Positions 35,521-44,407 of a stretch of 64,000 nucleotides of DNA are shown here, one piece after another. The stretch spans positions 1,302,001 to 1,366,000 of the forward strand of contig NZ_CP154878.1 of assembly GCF_039955095.1 (NCBI RefSeq), in the 5' to 3' direction. This stretch comes from Limosilactobacillus sp. WILCCON 0051. GTDB taxonomy: Bacteria > Bacillota > Bacilli > Lactobacillales > Lactobacillaceae. How positions within the stretch are numbered: position 1 is the first letter of the stretch; every line of letters begins with the position of its first letter. Made by a program: the position numbers and the translations under genes. A model generated the notes under the pieces. That model saw nothing but the letters and a program-made list of their open reading frames with translations. It had not been told where the DNA came from and did no database searches.

Positions 35521-36162
35521 ATGCAATTTAGAGAAGAAATGCTTCACTGCTATCTGGTTGGCGGCACCCAAGACGTCAATCATGATCCAAAACAGTTTCT
35601 AAATGACGTATCAATCGCAATGGACAGCGGCATTACCGCCTTTCAGTATCGCGAAAAAGGTACCAGCCAGCTCAACCAAGAACAGCGCGTGCAGCTGGGA
35701 CTGAAGCTGCGCAGACTTGCCGATCAGCATCATATTCCGCTGATCGTTGATGATGACGTTGAATTGGCCCAGGCAATCAACGCTGACGGCATCCACGTTG
35801 GTCAAAAGGATCAGCGTGTCGAACAGGTCTTAGCCGCGGTTGGGGATACTATGTTTGTCGGCTATTCATGCAATCAGCCAGCACAGATCGAGCATGCTAA
35901 TCAGCTGCCGGTGGCCTATGTTGGCAGTGGTCCGATTTTTCCAACCAACTCAAAAAATGATGCTGATCCAGCGATGGGACTTGAAAAACTGCATGAGCTG
36001 GTCACGCTAAGCACCCATCCAATCGTGGCCATTGGCGGCATTACCGAAGCCAACATGGCTAAGACGCTTGCTGCCGGAGTCGCTGGTCTTTCAATGATCT
36101 CGATGATTCTGCAAAGTGCTGACATTCAAAAAACCGTTCAGCATATCAATTCTTTATACTAG
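35521..36162 (+). CDS. thiE: Thiamine-phosphate synthase
   Basis: A 213-residue TIM-barrel enzyme joining HMP-PP and thiazole phosphate. Typical segments are FQYREKG, LIVDDDVELAQAINADGIHVGQKD (the substrate-binding D-x-H-x-G-Q motif), YVGSGPIFPTNSK and PIVAIGGITE. It begins 9 bp after thiD with GGAGGT upstream of its ATG. Confidence 0.94.
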   Translation: MQFREEMLHCYLVGGTQDVNHDPKQFLNDVSIAMDSGITAFQYREKGTSQLNQEQRVQLGLKLRRLADQHHIPLIVDDDVELAQAINADGIHVGQKDQRVEQVLAAVGDTMFVGYSCNQPAQIEHANQLPVAYVGSGPIFPTNSKNDADPAMGLEKLHELVTLSTHPIVAIGGITEANMAKTLAAGVAGLSMISMILQSADIQKTVQHINSLY

Positions 36163-36182
36163 ATCAACCAGGTGAAATTTTT

Positions 36183-36863
36183 ATGAACGACGCAAAAACC
36201 ACTAAATTTTCTGAAAAACTGCATCAAGCAGCTGCACCACTCTGGCAAAAAAGCATTCACCATCCATTTATCACTGAACTGGCCAGCGGCAAACTGCCAT
36301 TGGCAACCTTTCGCTATTATCTGACGCAGGATACCAAATACCTGACCGCGTTTGAAAAGCTGCACGAAAAAACCGCCGCCCTGCTTCCTCAATCACAGGG
36401 CGCGCTGCTCTTAAAGCTGGCCAACGGTTCCGGAGAAGACATTCAGCGCAGTCCAATGCTGCAACAGCTCAAGCTCAGTCCAGCAGAGATTCAGCAAGCT
36501 CCCATCGCTCCTAACAACTACGCTTACATTACCCATATGGAACATCAGCTGAACGTTGATCCCGCTGCTGCCGTGACCGCTCTTTTGCCCTGCTACTGGC
36601 TTTATGATGAGATTGCCGACTACTGGAAAGATCAGACCAGTCCCGTTCCCGTCTACCAAGCATTTTTTGACAGCTATCAGACAGTCGGTTTTGATACCAG
36701 TACTCAACAGCTGATCGGCTTAGTCAACGAACTGGCCGCCAACAGCAGTGAAACCGTCAAGCAACAGATGATGACGGCCTTTTTGCGCAGCAGCAGCTAT
36801 GAGCTGGGCTTTTGGCAAATGGCTTATACTCACCAGACCTGGGCCGACCTGGCTGATAATTAA
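36183..36863 (+). CDS. tenA: TenA-type aminopyrimidine aminohydrolase (thiaminase II)
   Basis: A 226-residue all-helical TenA protein that salvages thiamine breakdown products by hydrolysing aminopyrimidines to HMP. It keeps the YYLTQDTKYL helix, the catalytic cysteine in LLPCYWLYDEIADYW and the acidic residue in SSSYELGFWQMAY near the end. It is the last gene of the operon, 20 bp after thiE. With thiM, thiD and thiE it gives a complete salvage route to thiamine phosphate. Confidence 0.92.
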   Translation: MNDAKTTKFSEKLHQAAAPLWQKSIHHPFITELASGKLPLATFRYYLTQDTKYLTAFEKLHEKTAALLPQSQGALLLKLANGSGEDIQRSPMLQQLKLSPAEIQQAPIAPNNYAYITHMEHQLNVDPAAAVTALLPCYWLYDEIADYWKDQTSPVPVYQAFFDSYQTVGFDTSTQQLIGLVNELAANSSETVKQQMMTAFLRSSSYELGFWQMAYTHQTWADLADN

Positions 36864-36875
36864 GCAACAGATATT

Positions 36876-36915
36876 TAAAACGCTGGATTGCATCTGACAA
36901 CCCAGCGTTTTTTTA
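36876..36915. terminator. Terminator of the thi operon, convergent with the MFS gene
   Basis: AAAACGCTGG (36877-36886) pairs with CCAGCGTTTT (36902 onward), with a seven-T tail. The minus-strand MFS gene ends inside the T run. Confidence 0.87.
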
Positions 36916-38088
36916 ATGTTTTGCGACCGCGCTGTTTAACTCTTTGCGGTCTCCCAAATAGATCAAGAAAATGATTGGCACGATGATCAGCATGACCGGG
37001 TAAAAAGCTTTAAGCGGCAGATACTGGTCAATCAAGCCCCCTAGAACCGGTCCCAGCGTCATCCCAATGTCAACGCCCAGAAAAAACGTTGAACTGGCCA
37101 GTCCCTGTTCTCCTTGTGGCGCCAGCATCAGGGCCGTTGACTGACAGACTGAGTAGATGATGCCATATCCCATTGCCATGCCAGCGGCCGCCAAAGCCAT
37201 TTCCCAATTGGTTTTCATAATTGACAGCATGATCAAATAAAAAACATTGGCCAATAAACTGACGATCAGCCATTTGCCGAAACGAACCGTGTCGAATTTA
37301 GTACGCAGACAAAGCCGGATTACCAGCAAAACGGCCGCATAGATCATAAAGTACGCGCCCACGGCAACCGATAAGTGACGCTGCTCAACATAGGTCACGA
37401 TATCAGCCTGCGTGGCAAAGTAAGGAATTGCAAACAGAGCCGTCATGGCCGCAACTGGCAGCGCGCTTTTTTGAATGATCTTGATTCGGCCGGACCCATT
37501 TGAGCGCAGTTTCTTTACCGGCACGGAACGATCACTCACAAACTGAACGATCACTGCAACCAAAAGCGCCGCCGCGGCCGAGACGATAATGGCAGGCCGG
37601 TAGCCGATTACGTGATACAGATTAATGGAGACTGCCGGGGCAAACGCCATTGCCAGTGCATTCATGATTCCATACAGTCCCATCGCCTCGCCAACATGCG
37701 ACAATGGCACCAAGCTGGCCAGCCAAGTCGTCATGCAGACGGTGCACAAAACGTACCCCGTCCCGTTGATCAAGCGAAACAACATCAGCAGGCCACTGTT
37801 GGGTACGAAAATATAGCCAGTCACACCAATAAAGCTCAGCAGGCCGCCCCAAGAAGCCAGCCGATACTTTGAGATTCGGTCCGTCAGATTACCGGCAATT
37901 GGTCTGAGAAACATTGCCACCAGACTCATCATCCCTGCGATCACACCGGCAAACGTGCTGCTGGCTCCCAGTTTTTGCGCATAGCCATTAATCAGCGGAT
38001 TACAGTACATGTTGCTGAACATAAAGCAAAAAGACGCAATCATGACTAAAATCACGTCTTTGGTATAGATTGATTCTCGCTTTGCCAA
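36913..38088 (-). CDS. Major facilitator superfamily transporter
   Basis: A 391-residue, 12-span MFS permease. The loop between spans 2 and 3 carries the motif-A-like sequence RPIAGNLTDRISKYR, and the N-terminal span has MFSNMYCNPLINGYAQKLG. It belongs to the drug/sugar efflux-like group; substrate unknown. A TTG start at 38088 lies 7 nt after GGGAG; the frame to 38124 has no ribosome site. Confidence 0.82.
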   Translation of the reverse strand: MAKRESIYTKDVILVMIASFCFMFSNMYCNPLINGYAQKLGASSTFAGVIAGMMSLVAMFLRPIAGNLTDRISKYRLASWGGLLSFIGVTGYIFVPNSGLLMLFRLINGTGYVLCTVCMTTWLASLVPLSHVGEAMGLYGIMNALAMAFAPAVSINLYHVIGYRPAIIVSAAAALLVAVIVQFVSDRSVPVKKLRSNGSGRIKIIQKSALPVAAMTALFAIPYFATQADIVTYVEQRHLSVAVGAYFMIYAAVLLVIRLCLRTKFDTVRFGKWLIVSLLANVFYLIMLSIMKTNWEMALAAAGMAMGYGIIYSVCQSTALMLAPQGEQGLASSTFFLGVDIGMTLGPVLGGLIDQYLPLKAFYPVMLIIVPIIFLIYLGDRKELNSAVAKH

Positions 38089-38149
38089 AATGCCACTCCC
38101 TATAAATTGATAACATTTTCTCATTATACTCTAATAATCAACGTAATAA

Positions 38150-38182
38150 AAGAGCACCGCCGCTTTTTGCGACCGTGCTCGG
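38150..38182 (-). terminator. Terminator of the HicB-like gene
   Basis: On the minus strand GAGCAC...GTGCTC with inner CGC/GCG pairing around AAAAA, then TTTTATT. Confidence 0.72.
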
Positions 38183-38185
38183 TTT

Positions 38186-38626
38186 TTAATATTTAGCTAG
38201 GTATTCATCGACCGCTTCGTGAAAATCGTTTTCCAGCTCTTCAAAATCGCGGCCTTCATATAATACCAGGTGACGAACGCCAACGATATGGCCAAAGAGT
38301 CCCTGCTTGCCGCTCATTTGCTCAACCGTGCCTTGTTGACCGCGATAGTTAAGCAGCAGCTGGTCTGGTTGGCCTGATTTGGCATTTTGACGATTCTTCT
38401 CGTCGGTTTTCTTGCCAAAATAGAATGCACCTGGCAAAGCAACCACCAATGCTCCTAAAACGGCCCAGCCATCATCAACGGCCGTCGCGACTGGCAGACT
38501 GGCTAAAGAGGATAACGCTGAAGCAGTGCTTTCCGTAGCATCGATGCTGGCTGCCTTCGCGGGTACCGCCACCAGCAGCAGACCAAACAGGACCAGACTA
38601 AACATCATCATGCGAGTTTTCTTCAT
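38186..38626 (-). CDS. Exported or membrane protein with a HicB-like C-terminus
   Basis: A 146-residue protein with a clear signal peptide (basic MKKTRM, hydrophobic core, AKA-A cleavage site at about residue 24) and a second hydrophobic helix at about residues 52-72. The C-terminal segment (about 110-146: GHIVGVRHLVLYEGRDFEEL, then ENDFHEAVDEYLAKY) matches the last third of HicB-family antitoxins, with its F-E-E-L..F-H-E-A-V-D-x-Y-L pattern. No HicA toxin is adjacent. A cytoplasmic C-terminal tail behind a membrane helix is likely. AAGGAGGGG precedes the ATG. Function unknown. Confidence 0.65.
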   Translation of the reverse strand: MKKTRMMMFSLVLFGLLLVAVPAKAASIDATESTASALSSLASLPVATAVDDGWAVLGALVVALPGAFYFGKKTDEKNRQNAKSGQPDQLLLNYRGQQGTVEQMSGKQGLFGHIVGVRHLVLYEGRDFEELENDFHEAVDEYLAKY

Positions 38627-38753
38627 TGTTATCCCCTCCTTGAAAATAAACCATCTGATATCCTACCGTTCCATCATAACATGTTTCGTAACGTTTTAGC
38701 AATCGTTTCCAAACCAGTGTTTAAAAGATGTACAACGTTATACTTTTTGGGGC

Positions 38754-38790
38754 ATAAAAAGACTGATGCACGGTTAAGCACATCAGCCAT
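38754..38790 (-). terminator. Terminator of the 5-oxoproline operon
   Basis: On the minus strand GCTGATG...CATCAGT with GC/GC pairs inside, then CTTTTTAT. It directly follows the last operon gene. Confidence 0.75.
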
Positions 38791-38798
38791 AAATTGTC

Positions 38799-40034
38799 TT
38801 AAAGCAGCTTCATAACCGCGGCAATGCTGGAGTAGGCCATAAAAGCAACCACGATCCAGCCCGTCCAAGTCAGCCAAGCCGGATGATGATAATCGCTCCC
38901 CATGATCTTGGACCTGTGCGCGGCAACCAGCAGAATACCCAAGGCGATTGGCAGGATAAAGCCGTTCAGCGCGCCAACCACAACCAGTACCTTGGCCGGC
39001 TGACCGATGAAATAGAAGATCGCCGTGGCAAAAACGATAAAGCCGATCGTAATCCAGCTGCGGAACTGATCAAACTTGGCATTGCCCTTCTTGCTGACGG
39101 CATAGTCCAGAAATGAGACCGAAGTAAACGTTGAGCCTAAGACAGAAGACAGGCCGGCCGCGATCAGGACCAGGCCAAAGAACTTGTAGCCAAAATTACC
39201 GGCCGCGTATTTAAAAATCGAAGCCGCGGGGTTGGCCGGATCAAGCTTGTAGCCAGCCGTTACCACTGCCAGACCAGCCAAAAAGAGCATTACCCGCACG
39301 ATTGATGCCAGCCCAATCCCCGTCAAGGCACCTTCATTAACGTACTTGATGTCTTTTTGACCACTGGCACCGCCCGCCAACAGACGGTGACCACCGGCAA
39401 ATGAAATGTAGCCTCCAACGGTTCCGCCAACGATCGTCAAAATCGAGTAAAAGTCAATGTGGGTTGGCTTAAACGTATGAACGACCGCGGTTTGGTAAGG
39501 CACCTTCATAACGCACAGAATGTAGATCAAAACCAGAACAATGATGGCCGCCAACACCTGAACCGTGCGATCAACGGCTTTAAGAGCATCTTTAATTACC
39601 AAGACAATAATTGAAAAGATACCAATCAACACGGCCCCGGCTTGCGGCGAGATGCCAAACAAAACATTGAGCCCTAAGCCAGCCCCGCCGACGTTGCCAA
39701 TATTGAAGAACAAGCCGCCAATCGCCACCAGCGCACTCAGCAGATACCCCAAGCCCGGAAAGACCTCGTTAGCAACCACTTGCGCGCGCTTGCCGGCAAC
39801 GACGATAATACGCCAGATGTTCAGCTGCACGACAATATCAACTAAAATACAGATCAAAATGGCAAAACCAAAGTCAGCGCCTAATTGACCAGTAAAGGTA
39901 GCTGTTTGGGTCAAAAAGCCGGGACCGACTGCCGACATGGCCATTAAGAAAGCCCCGCCGATCGCAGCCGCGCGCAGTTTTTTGTCATGAGAAACCGGCA
40001 GCTCAGATGCGCCATTCTTATTGTGCTTTTGCAT
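38799..40034 (-). CDS. Nramp-related transporter of the 5-oxoproline operon (YcsG-like)
   Basis: A 411-residue, 11-span protein of the Nramp fold. The canonical metal motif of span 1 (DPGN) is replaced by VGPGFLTQT, and the span-6 MPH motif is absent (ISFAGGHRLLAGG). It therefore should not carry Mn2+ or Fe2+ in the usual way. It is the last gene of the pxp/acc operon, as YcsG is next to ycsF in B. subtilis, so a role in importing 5-oxoproline or another amide is inferred. Start at 40034; the ATG at 40040 overlaps the ribosome site. Confidence 0.8.
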   Translation of the reverse strand: MQKHNKNGASELPVSHDKKLRAAAIGGAFLMAMSAVGPGFLTQTATFTGQLGADFGFAILICILVDIVVQLNIWRIIVVAGKRAQVVANEVFPGLGYLLSALVAIGGLFFNIGNVGGAGLGLNVLFGISPQAGAVLIGIFSIIVLVIKDALKAVDRTVQVLAAIIVLVLIYILCVMKVPYQTAVVHTFKPTHIDFYSILTIVGGTVGGYISFAGGHRLLAGGASGQKDIKYVNEGALTGIGLASIVRVMLFLAGLAVVTAGYKLDPANPAASIFKYAAGNFGYKFFGLVLIAAGLSSVLGSTFTSVSFLDYAVSKKGNAKFDQFRSWITIGFIVFATAIFYFIGQPAKVLVVVGALNGFILPIALGILLVAAHRSKIMGSDYHHPAWLTWTGWIVVAFMAYSSIAAVMKLL

Positions 40035-40101
40035 AGACATCTTCCTCTCTTATGTAATAACCGTTAGCTGCTAAATTAACTATCAATCATCAACCAGCGT
40101 A

Positions 40102-40863
40102 TCAAGCATGGCGCGGGTCAAAAGGCGCGATTGCAATTGCTGCGTCCTTAAGCGCCGATCGCAGTGCGCGGACGATTGCCAATGCCTCCTCATTGTCGCC
40201 GTGAACACAGATCGTATCGACTTCAAGCTCAACCCGCTCGCCAGTAATCGCGGTTACGGCATGCTCTTTTATCATGCCAACCGCACGCTCAGCGACTGCC
40301 TGCGGATCATGGAGCACTGAATGCGGCTTGACTCGGGGCACCAGCGTCCCATCAGCCTGGTAGGCACGGTCGGCAAACACCTCGCTGGCATAGGGCAGAC
40401 CGACCTCACGCGCAGCCACGATCAATTGACTGCCGGCCAGACCATAGATTGGCAATTCCGGATCCACCCGCTTGATGCCACGACAGATTGCAAGCGCCAA
40501 TGGCAGATCCTTGGCTGCCGCGTTATAGAGCGCCCCATGCGGCTTAACGTGATGCAGTCGGTGTCCCTTGACGAATCCCTGCAGTGCCGCGACCTGATAG
40601 GTAATCATGTTCTCCACGTTTTCCAGCTGCATGTCCATTCTGCGGCGCCCAAAACCCACGCGATCTGGATAGCTGGGATGAGCCCCAATTGCCACACCGT
40701 TTTGTTCAGCAACTGCCACCGTTTTGGCCATGACGTTTGGATCACCGGCATGATAGCCACAGGCAACGTTAGCCGAGGTAATCAGCGGCAGAATCTGATC
40801 ATCATTTCCCAGGACATAATGACCAAAGCTTTCACCCAGATCACTGTTTAAATCAACTCTCAT
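40102..40863 (-). CDS. pxpA: 5-oxoprolinase subunit A (LamB/YcsF family)
   Basis: A 253-residue LamB/YcsF protein with the family signature MRVDLNSDLGESFGHY at the start, SANVACGYHAGDP, GAHPSYPDRVGFGRR, and VKPHGALYN. With PxpB and PxpC it hydrolyses 5-oxoproline to glutamate with ATP. AAAGGAG lies before the ATG at 40863; the frame to 40893 lacks a ribosome site. It lies between accC and the Nramp-like gene. Confidence 0.92.
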   Translation of the reverse strand: MRVDLNSDLGESFGHYVLGNDDQILPLITSANVACGYHAGDPNVMAKTVAVAEQNGVAIGAHPSYPDRVGFGRRRMDMQLENVENMITYQVAALQGFVKGHRLHHVKPHGALYNAAAKDLPLALAICRGIKRVDPELPIYGLAGSQLIVAAREVGLPYASEVFADRAYQADGTLVPRVKPHSVLHDPQAVAERAVGMIKEHAVTAITGERVELEVDTICVHGDNEEALAIVRALRSALKDAAIAIAPFDPRHA

Positions 40864-40893
40864 TTTGCTGCTCCTTTCTTGAATCGTTCTCAT

Positions 40894-42264
40894 TCATTTG
40901 TCATTGCTTTTTTTCTGCAGATCATCAAGCCAGTTGACCGTTGCCGTTAAGCGTTGGAACGATGGCTCTTTTAGAATCTGAGCCAACAGTCCGAGGTTGG
41001 TTTGAATTCCGGTAATCACCGTTTCATCAATCACTGCCTGCATCTGCTGCAAGACTCGCTGCCGACGATCGCCATAAACGATGATTTTAGCGATCATGCC
41101 ATCATAGCTGTTTGGGACGACATAGCCTTGATAGATTGCCGTATCAACCCGGACGCCCTGACCACCTGGCAGATGCAGTCCGGTGATTCTGCCCGGCGTC
41201 AAGGCATTGATGCGGCATTCAAGGGCAAAGCCATGCGTGGCAACCAATTGCGGTTCTAATTCAGCACCAGCCGCCAATCGCAGCTGCAGCTCAACCAAAT
41301 CAACATCGGTAATCATTTCGGTAATCGGATGCTCAACTTGAATGCGGGTGTTCATCTCCATGAAGTAGTAAGAGCCGTCATGATTATATAAAAACTCAAT
41401 CGTGCCCACGCCTTCATAATTCAATTGCGCAACTGCATCAGCCGAGCGCCGCAGCATCTCATCACGAATCCGCGCGGGCACTACCACGGCCGGAGCTTCT
41501 TCCATGACTTTTTGATGGCGTGCTTGAATCGTACAGTCCCGTTCACCCAGCGCAATCGCATTGCCATAACGATCGGCAGCAATCTGCACCTCGATATGCC
41601 GCGGGTTGGCCAGATACTGCTCCAGATACATCTGACCGCTGCCAAACGCGGCCTTGGCTTCATCTTGAGCGACCGTAAACTTGGCAGCCATCTCATCCGG
41701 TGAATTAACGATCCGCATGCCCTTGCCGCCACCACCCGCACTGGCCTTAACCATAATCGGATAGCCAATCTCCTGGGCCTCTTGCAACGCTTCAGCTAGA
41801 CTATCAATCGTCGTGCTGCTGCCTTTAACGACTGGCAAGCCGGCTTTGGCAACCGTCATGCGCGCCTGTTCCTTGTCCCCCAGCAGCCGCATCACATCGC
41901 CGCTTGGACCAATCAGCTTGATGCCATTTTTCAAGCAGGCGTCTGCAAAATCGGGACTTTCCGACAAAAAGCCATATCCCGGATGAATCGCGTCAGCACC
42001 GGTTAACTGAGCCGCGGAGATAATGGCGGCAATGTTGAGGTAGCTGGCATTGACGTTATCGGGTCCGATACAGACGGCTTGATCAGCGAGCTGAACTGCC
42101 AGCGACTTGGCGTCAGTCTCTGAATAAACGGCCACCGTCGCCAGTCCCAATACTCGACAGGTACGAATGATCCGAACCGCGATCTCGCCTCGATTGGCTA
42201 CCAGCACTTTATGAAAGGGCCATTTGCTGACGGAATTATTTAATTTGAATAAGCGGCTGGTCAT
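40894..42264 (-). CDS. accC: Biotin carboxylase subunit
   Basis: A 456-residue biotin carboxylase with the N-terminal VLVANRGEIAVRIIR, the HPGYGFLSE motif, the glycine-rich ATP-grasp loop KASAGGGGKGMRIV, and the catalytic EMNTRIQVEHPITE. It carboxylates biotin on the neighbouring carrier using ATP and bicarbonate. Its ATG at 42264 follows GAGGGGG and overlaps the accB end by 29 bp. The setting in a pxp operon, not a fatty-acid operon, suggests a carrier dedicated to PxpBC rather than acetyl-CoA carboxylase. Confidence 0.9.
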   Translation of the reverse strand: MTSRLFKLNNSVSKWPFHKVLVANRGEIAVRIIRTCRVLGLATVAVYSETDAKSLAVQLADQAVCIGPDNVNASYLNIAAIISAAQLTGADAIHPGYGFLSESPDFADACLKNGIKLIGPSGDVMRLLGDKEQARMTVAKAGLPVVKGSSTTIDSLAEALQEAQEIGYPIMVKASAGGGGKGMRIVNSPDEMAAKFTVAQDEAKAAFGSGQMYLEQYLANPRHIEVQIAADRYGNAIALGERDCTIQARHQKVMEEAPAVVVPARIRDEMLRRSADAVAQLNYEGVGTIEFLYNHDGSYYFMEMNTRIQVEHPITEMITDVDLVELQLRLAAGAELEPQLVATHGFALECRINALTPGRITGLHLPGGQGVRVDTAIYQGYVVPNSYDGMIAKIIVYGDRRQRVLQQMQAVIDETVITGIQTNLGLLAQILKEPSFQRLTATVNWLDDLQKKSNDK

Positions 42265-42676
42265 ATTCAACCCCCTCTTCATTGTTTACCAAAACCTTTT
42301 CAACGATGCCGTCACGGTCAGCAACCACATTGGTAAAGACTTTCATGGCTTCGATCACCCCGACGACATCGCCCTGCTTGATATGATCGCCTGGCTTGAC
42401 GTATGGCGGATCCTGCGGCGACTTAGCCGTGTAGAAGACCCCAATCGTTGGCGCGTTGATCGTATTGCTGCTGGTAACGACTTCTTTAGGGGCCATGATA
42501 TGATGACTGGGATTGCCATGCTGCGGGGCAACGCTGACTGGCTGAGTAAACGATTCACTGGCTGAGCGCTTGACGCAAATTCGTTCATCGCCTTTTTCAT
42601 ACTCAAGTTCGGTCAAATCATTTTCCTTGAGCAGCTTGATGAGTTCTTCAATATTCTTGGTATCCAAATCAATCAC
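42236..42676 (-). CDS. accB: Biotin carboxyl carrier protein
   Basis: A 146-residue carrier. The N-terminal part (NIEELIKLLKENDLTELEYE) matches AccB, then a Ser/Pro/His linker, and the biotinyl domain with VIEAMKVF, whose lysine (about 112) carries biotin. Its start overlaps the pxpC stop by 4 bp (ATGA). It is placed between pxpC and accC, so it should pass carboxylate from AccC to the PxpB/PxpC pair. Confidence 0.92.
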   Translation of the reverse strand: MIDLDTKNIEELIKLLKENDLTELEYEKGDERICVKRSASESFTQPVSVAPQHGNPSHHIMAPKEVVTSSNTINAPTIGVFYTAKSPQDPPYVKPGDHIKQGDVVGVIEAMKVFTNVVADRDGIVEKVLVNNEEGVEYDQPLIQIK

Positions 42677-43689
42677 TCCTTAAAAAGTCGTTGAATCCGC
42701 TGGCTGGCTTCCCGCGTAATTCCATATGGCATTTGATAGCGTGCCTTTTTGATGCGACGATGCAGTTCTTTTAAGGCTGCCTGCTGCTGTCTAAGCAGTT
42801 CCTGTGCGGCATCCAATTCAATCAGTTCAAATTCAATCCGCTGCTTGGGGCGACACTGTACCAGCTTGGCCAGATCTACCGTGGCGACAACCGCCAGCAA
42901 TGGATAGCCGCCAGTTGTCTGACGATCAGCCATTAAGACAATCGGTTCGCCATTTGCCGGCACCTGTATGCCCCCCATTACCGTTGCCGATGAGAGCATG
43001 CTTTCCTGTTTAGTTTCCATAACGTCGCCTTTTAAACGATAGCCCATGCGATCAGACTGGTTGGTTACCGTATACGTGCCTGATAAAAAGCGCTGCTGAT
43101 CTTCTTCAGCAAACTTATCCCACTGTGGTCCCTTTAAGACGCGAATCTTAATCGGCTGTTCTAGATCTGGTAATTCAGGCAATGGTGCATGACGATGATA
43201 GTAGCTGACCAAAGTGGGCTTGGCTTCGATTGGCAGACGATCACCGCTGAGCAGTGCCCGACCGTTCAAGCCACCCAGCTTTAAACGCAGCGTGGTCGAG
43301 CGGCTGTCCAGCACCAGTGGCAGATGCAGACCACCTGCTACTGCCAGATAGCCAATTCGTCCTTTAACGGCAGGACCGATTTTTAAAACGTCTCCCGTAT
43401 GTACCTGCAGGCAGCGATATCCTTTGACTGGCTGATCGTTGAGCTGAGCATGAAACTCGGCTCCCGTTAAGGCAATGAACGTTGTGGCCATGAAACGCAG
43501 CGTAGGCCCAGTCAGCGAGAACTCTAATGCGGCCGCGTATGGCGAATTGCCTACCAATAAATTGCCAACCTGCAGCGCCTGCTGATCCATCGCTCCCGAA
43601 GCCGGAAAGCCATTGATCTGATGCATTGGCCGGCCCAGGTCCTGAACGGTGGTCTGTAGGCCTGGTTCGATCACGTTAATCATCGGCAT
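42673..43689 (-). CDS. pxpC: 5-oxoprolinase subunit C (KipA/AHS2 family)
   Basis: A 338-residue AHS2-domain protein: VIEPGLQTTVQDLGRPMHQ at the N-terminus, GAMDQQALQVGNLLVGN, SDRMGYRLKG and MADRQTTGGYP are family signatures. It is homologous to the second half of the carboxyltransferase domain of urea carboxylase. Its start overlaps the pxpB end by 14 bp. An ATG six bases further in is an alternative. Confidence 0.92.
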   Translation of the reverse strand: MPMINVIEPGLQTTVQDLGRPMHQINGFPASGAMDQQALQVGNLLVGNSPYAAALEFSLTGPTLRFMATTFIALTGAEFHAQLNDQPVKGYRCLQVHTGDVLKIGPAVKGRIGYLAVAGGLHLPLVLDSRSTTLRLKLGGLNGRALLSGDRLPIEAKPTLVSYYHRHAPLPELPDLEQPIKIRVLKGPQWDKFAEEDQQRFLSGTYTVTNQSDRMGYRLKGDVMETKQESMLSSATVMGGIQVPANGEPIVLMADRQTTGGYPLLAVVATVDLAKLVQCRPKQRIEFELIELDAAQELLRQQQAALKELHRRIKKARYQMPYGITREASQRIQRLFKE

Positions 43690-44407
43690 CTGATGTCACC
43701 GCCTTTACTTGATACTTGCCAAGCCGATCAGCCAGCTGGATCCTTTGAAACTCTTCTTCGTCAACGGCAAAGAACCGAACACTGTCCCCGGCATGATAAA
43801 AGCTGGCTGGATTTTTTTCGTCATAAAGCTTGAGCGGCGTCTGCCCAATAATGCGCCAGCCGCCTGGTGAAGCCACTGGATAAAAACCGGTCTGCTCGCC
43901 AGCAATCCCAACGCTGCCCGCCGGAATCTCCAGGCGTGGCTGTTCTAGACGAGGCATGGCAATCTTTTGGTCGACGCTGCCCATGTAGGCAAAGCCGGGT
44001 AAAAAGCCCAAAAAGTAGATCAGATAAGACTGGGCGGTATGCTCTTTAATGACTTCAGCCGTGCTTAGACTGGCAAAGCGCGCCACGTCTTTTAGATCCG
44101 GACCATACTCGCCGCCATAGCAGACTGGGATCAGCCAGGTCTTGGATGGCGGCAGCGGTGCGTTCATCGATTCTTCAATCAAGGGCTGCAGCTGCTGTTT
44201 CAGTTCAGCAAAACTGATCTGGCTGCCGTCAAACGCCACGGCCAGCGTCCGATAGGCTGGAATAATCGTTTTAACCGCCGAAAGATGCTGTTTTAGAATT
44301 CGTCGACCAATCTGCTGCAGATGACGATTAACGACTGGGTCAATCCGATTGGCAAACTCAATCGCCAGCGCTTGATCACCAACTGGTATAATCTGATAAC
44401 TGGTCAC
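43676..44407 (-). CDS. pxpB: 5-oxoprolinase subunit B (KipI/AHS1 family)
   Basis: A 243-residue AHS1-domain protein with GDQALAIEFANRID near the N-terminus, FLGFLPGFAYMGSVD and GSVGIAGEQTGFYPVASPGGWRIIG, all AHS1 signatures. It pairs with PxpC. It is the first gene of the operon pxpB-pxpC-accB-accC-pxpA-nramp on the minus strand. It appears to start with GTG at 44407, seven or so bases after GGGGGATG. Confidence 0.91.
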   Translation of the reverse strand: MTSYQIIPVGDQALAIEFANRIDPVVNRHLQQIGRRILKQHLSAVKTIIPAYRTLAVAFDGSQISFAELKQQLQPLIEESMNAPLPPSKTWLIPVCYGGEYGPDLKDVARFASLSTAEVIKEHTAQSYLIYFLGFLPGFAYMGSVDQKIAMPRLEQPRLEIPAGSVGIAGEQTGFYPVASPGGWRIIGQTPLKLYDEKNPASFYHAGDSVRFFAVDEEEFQRIQLADRLGKYQVKAVTSDADD

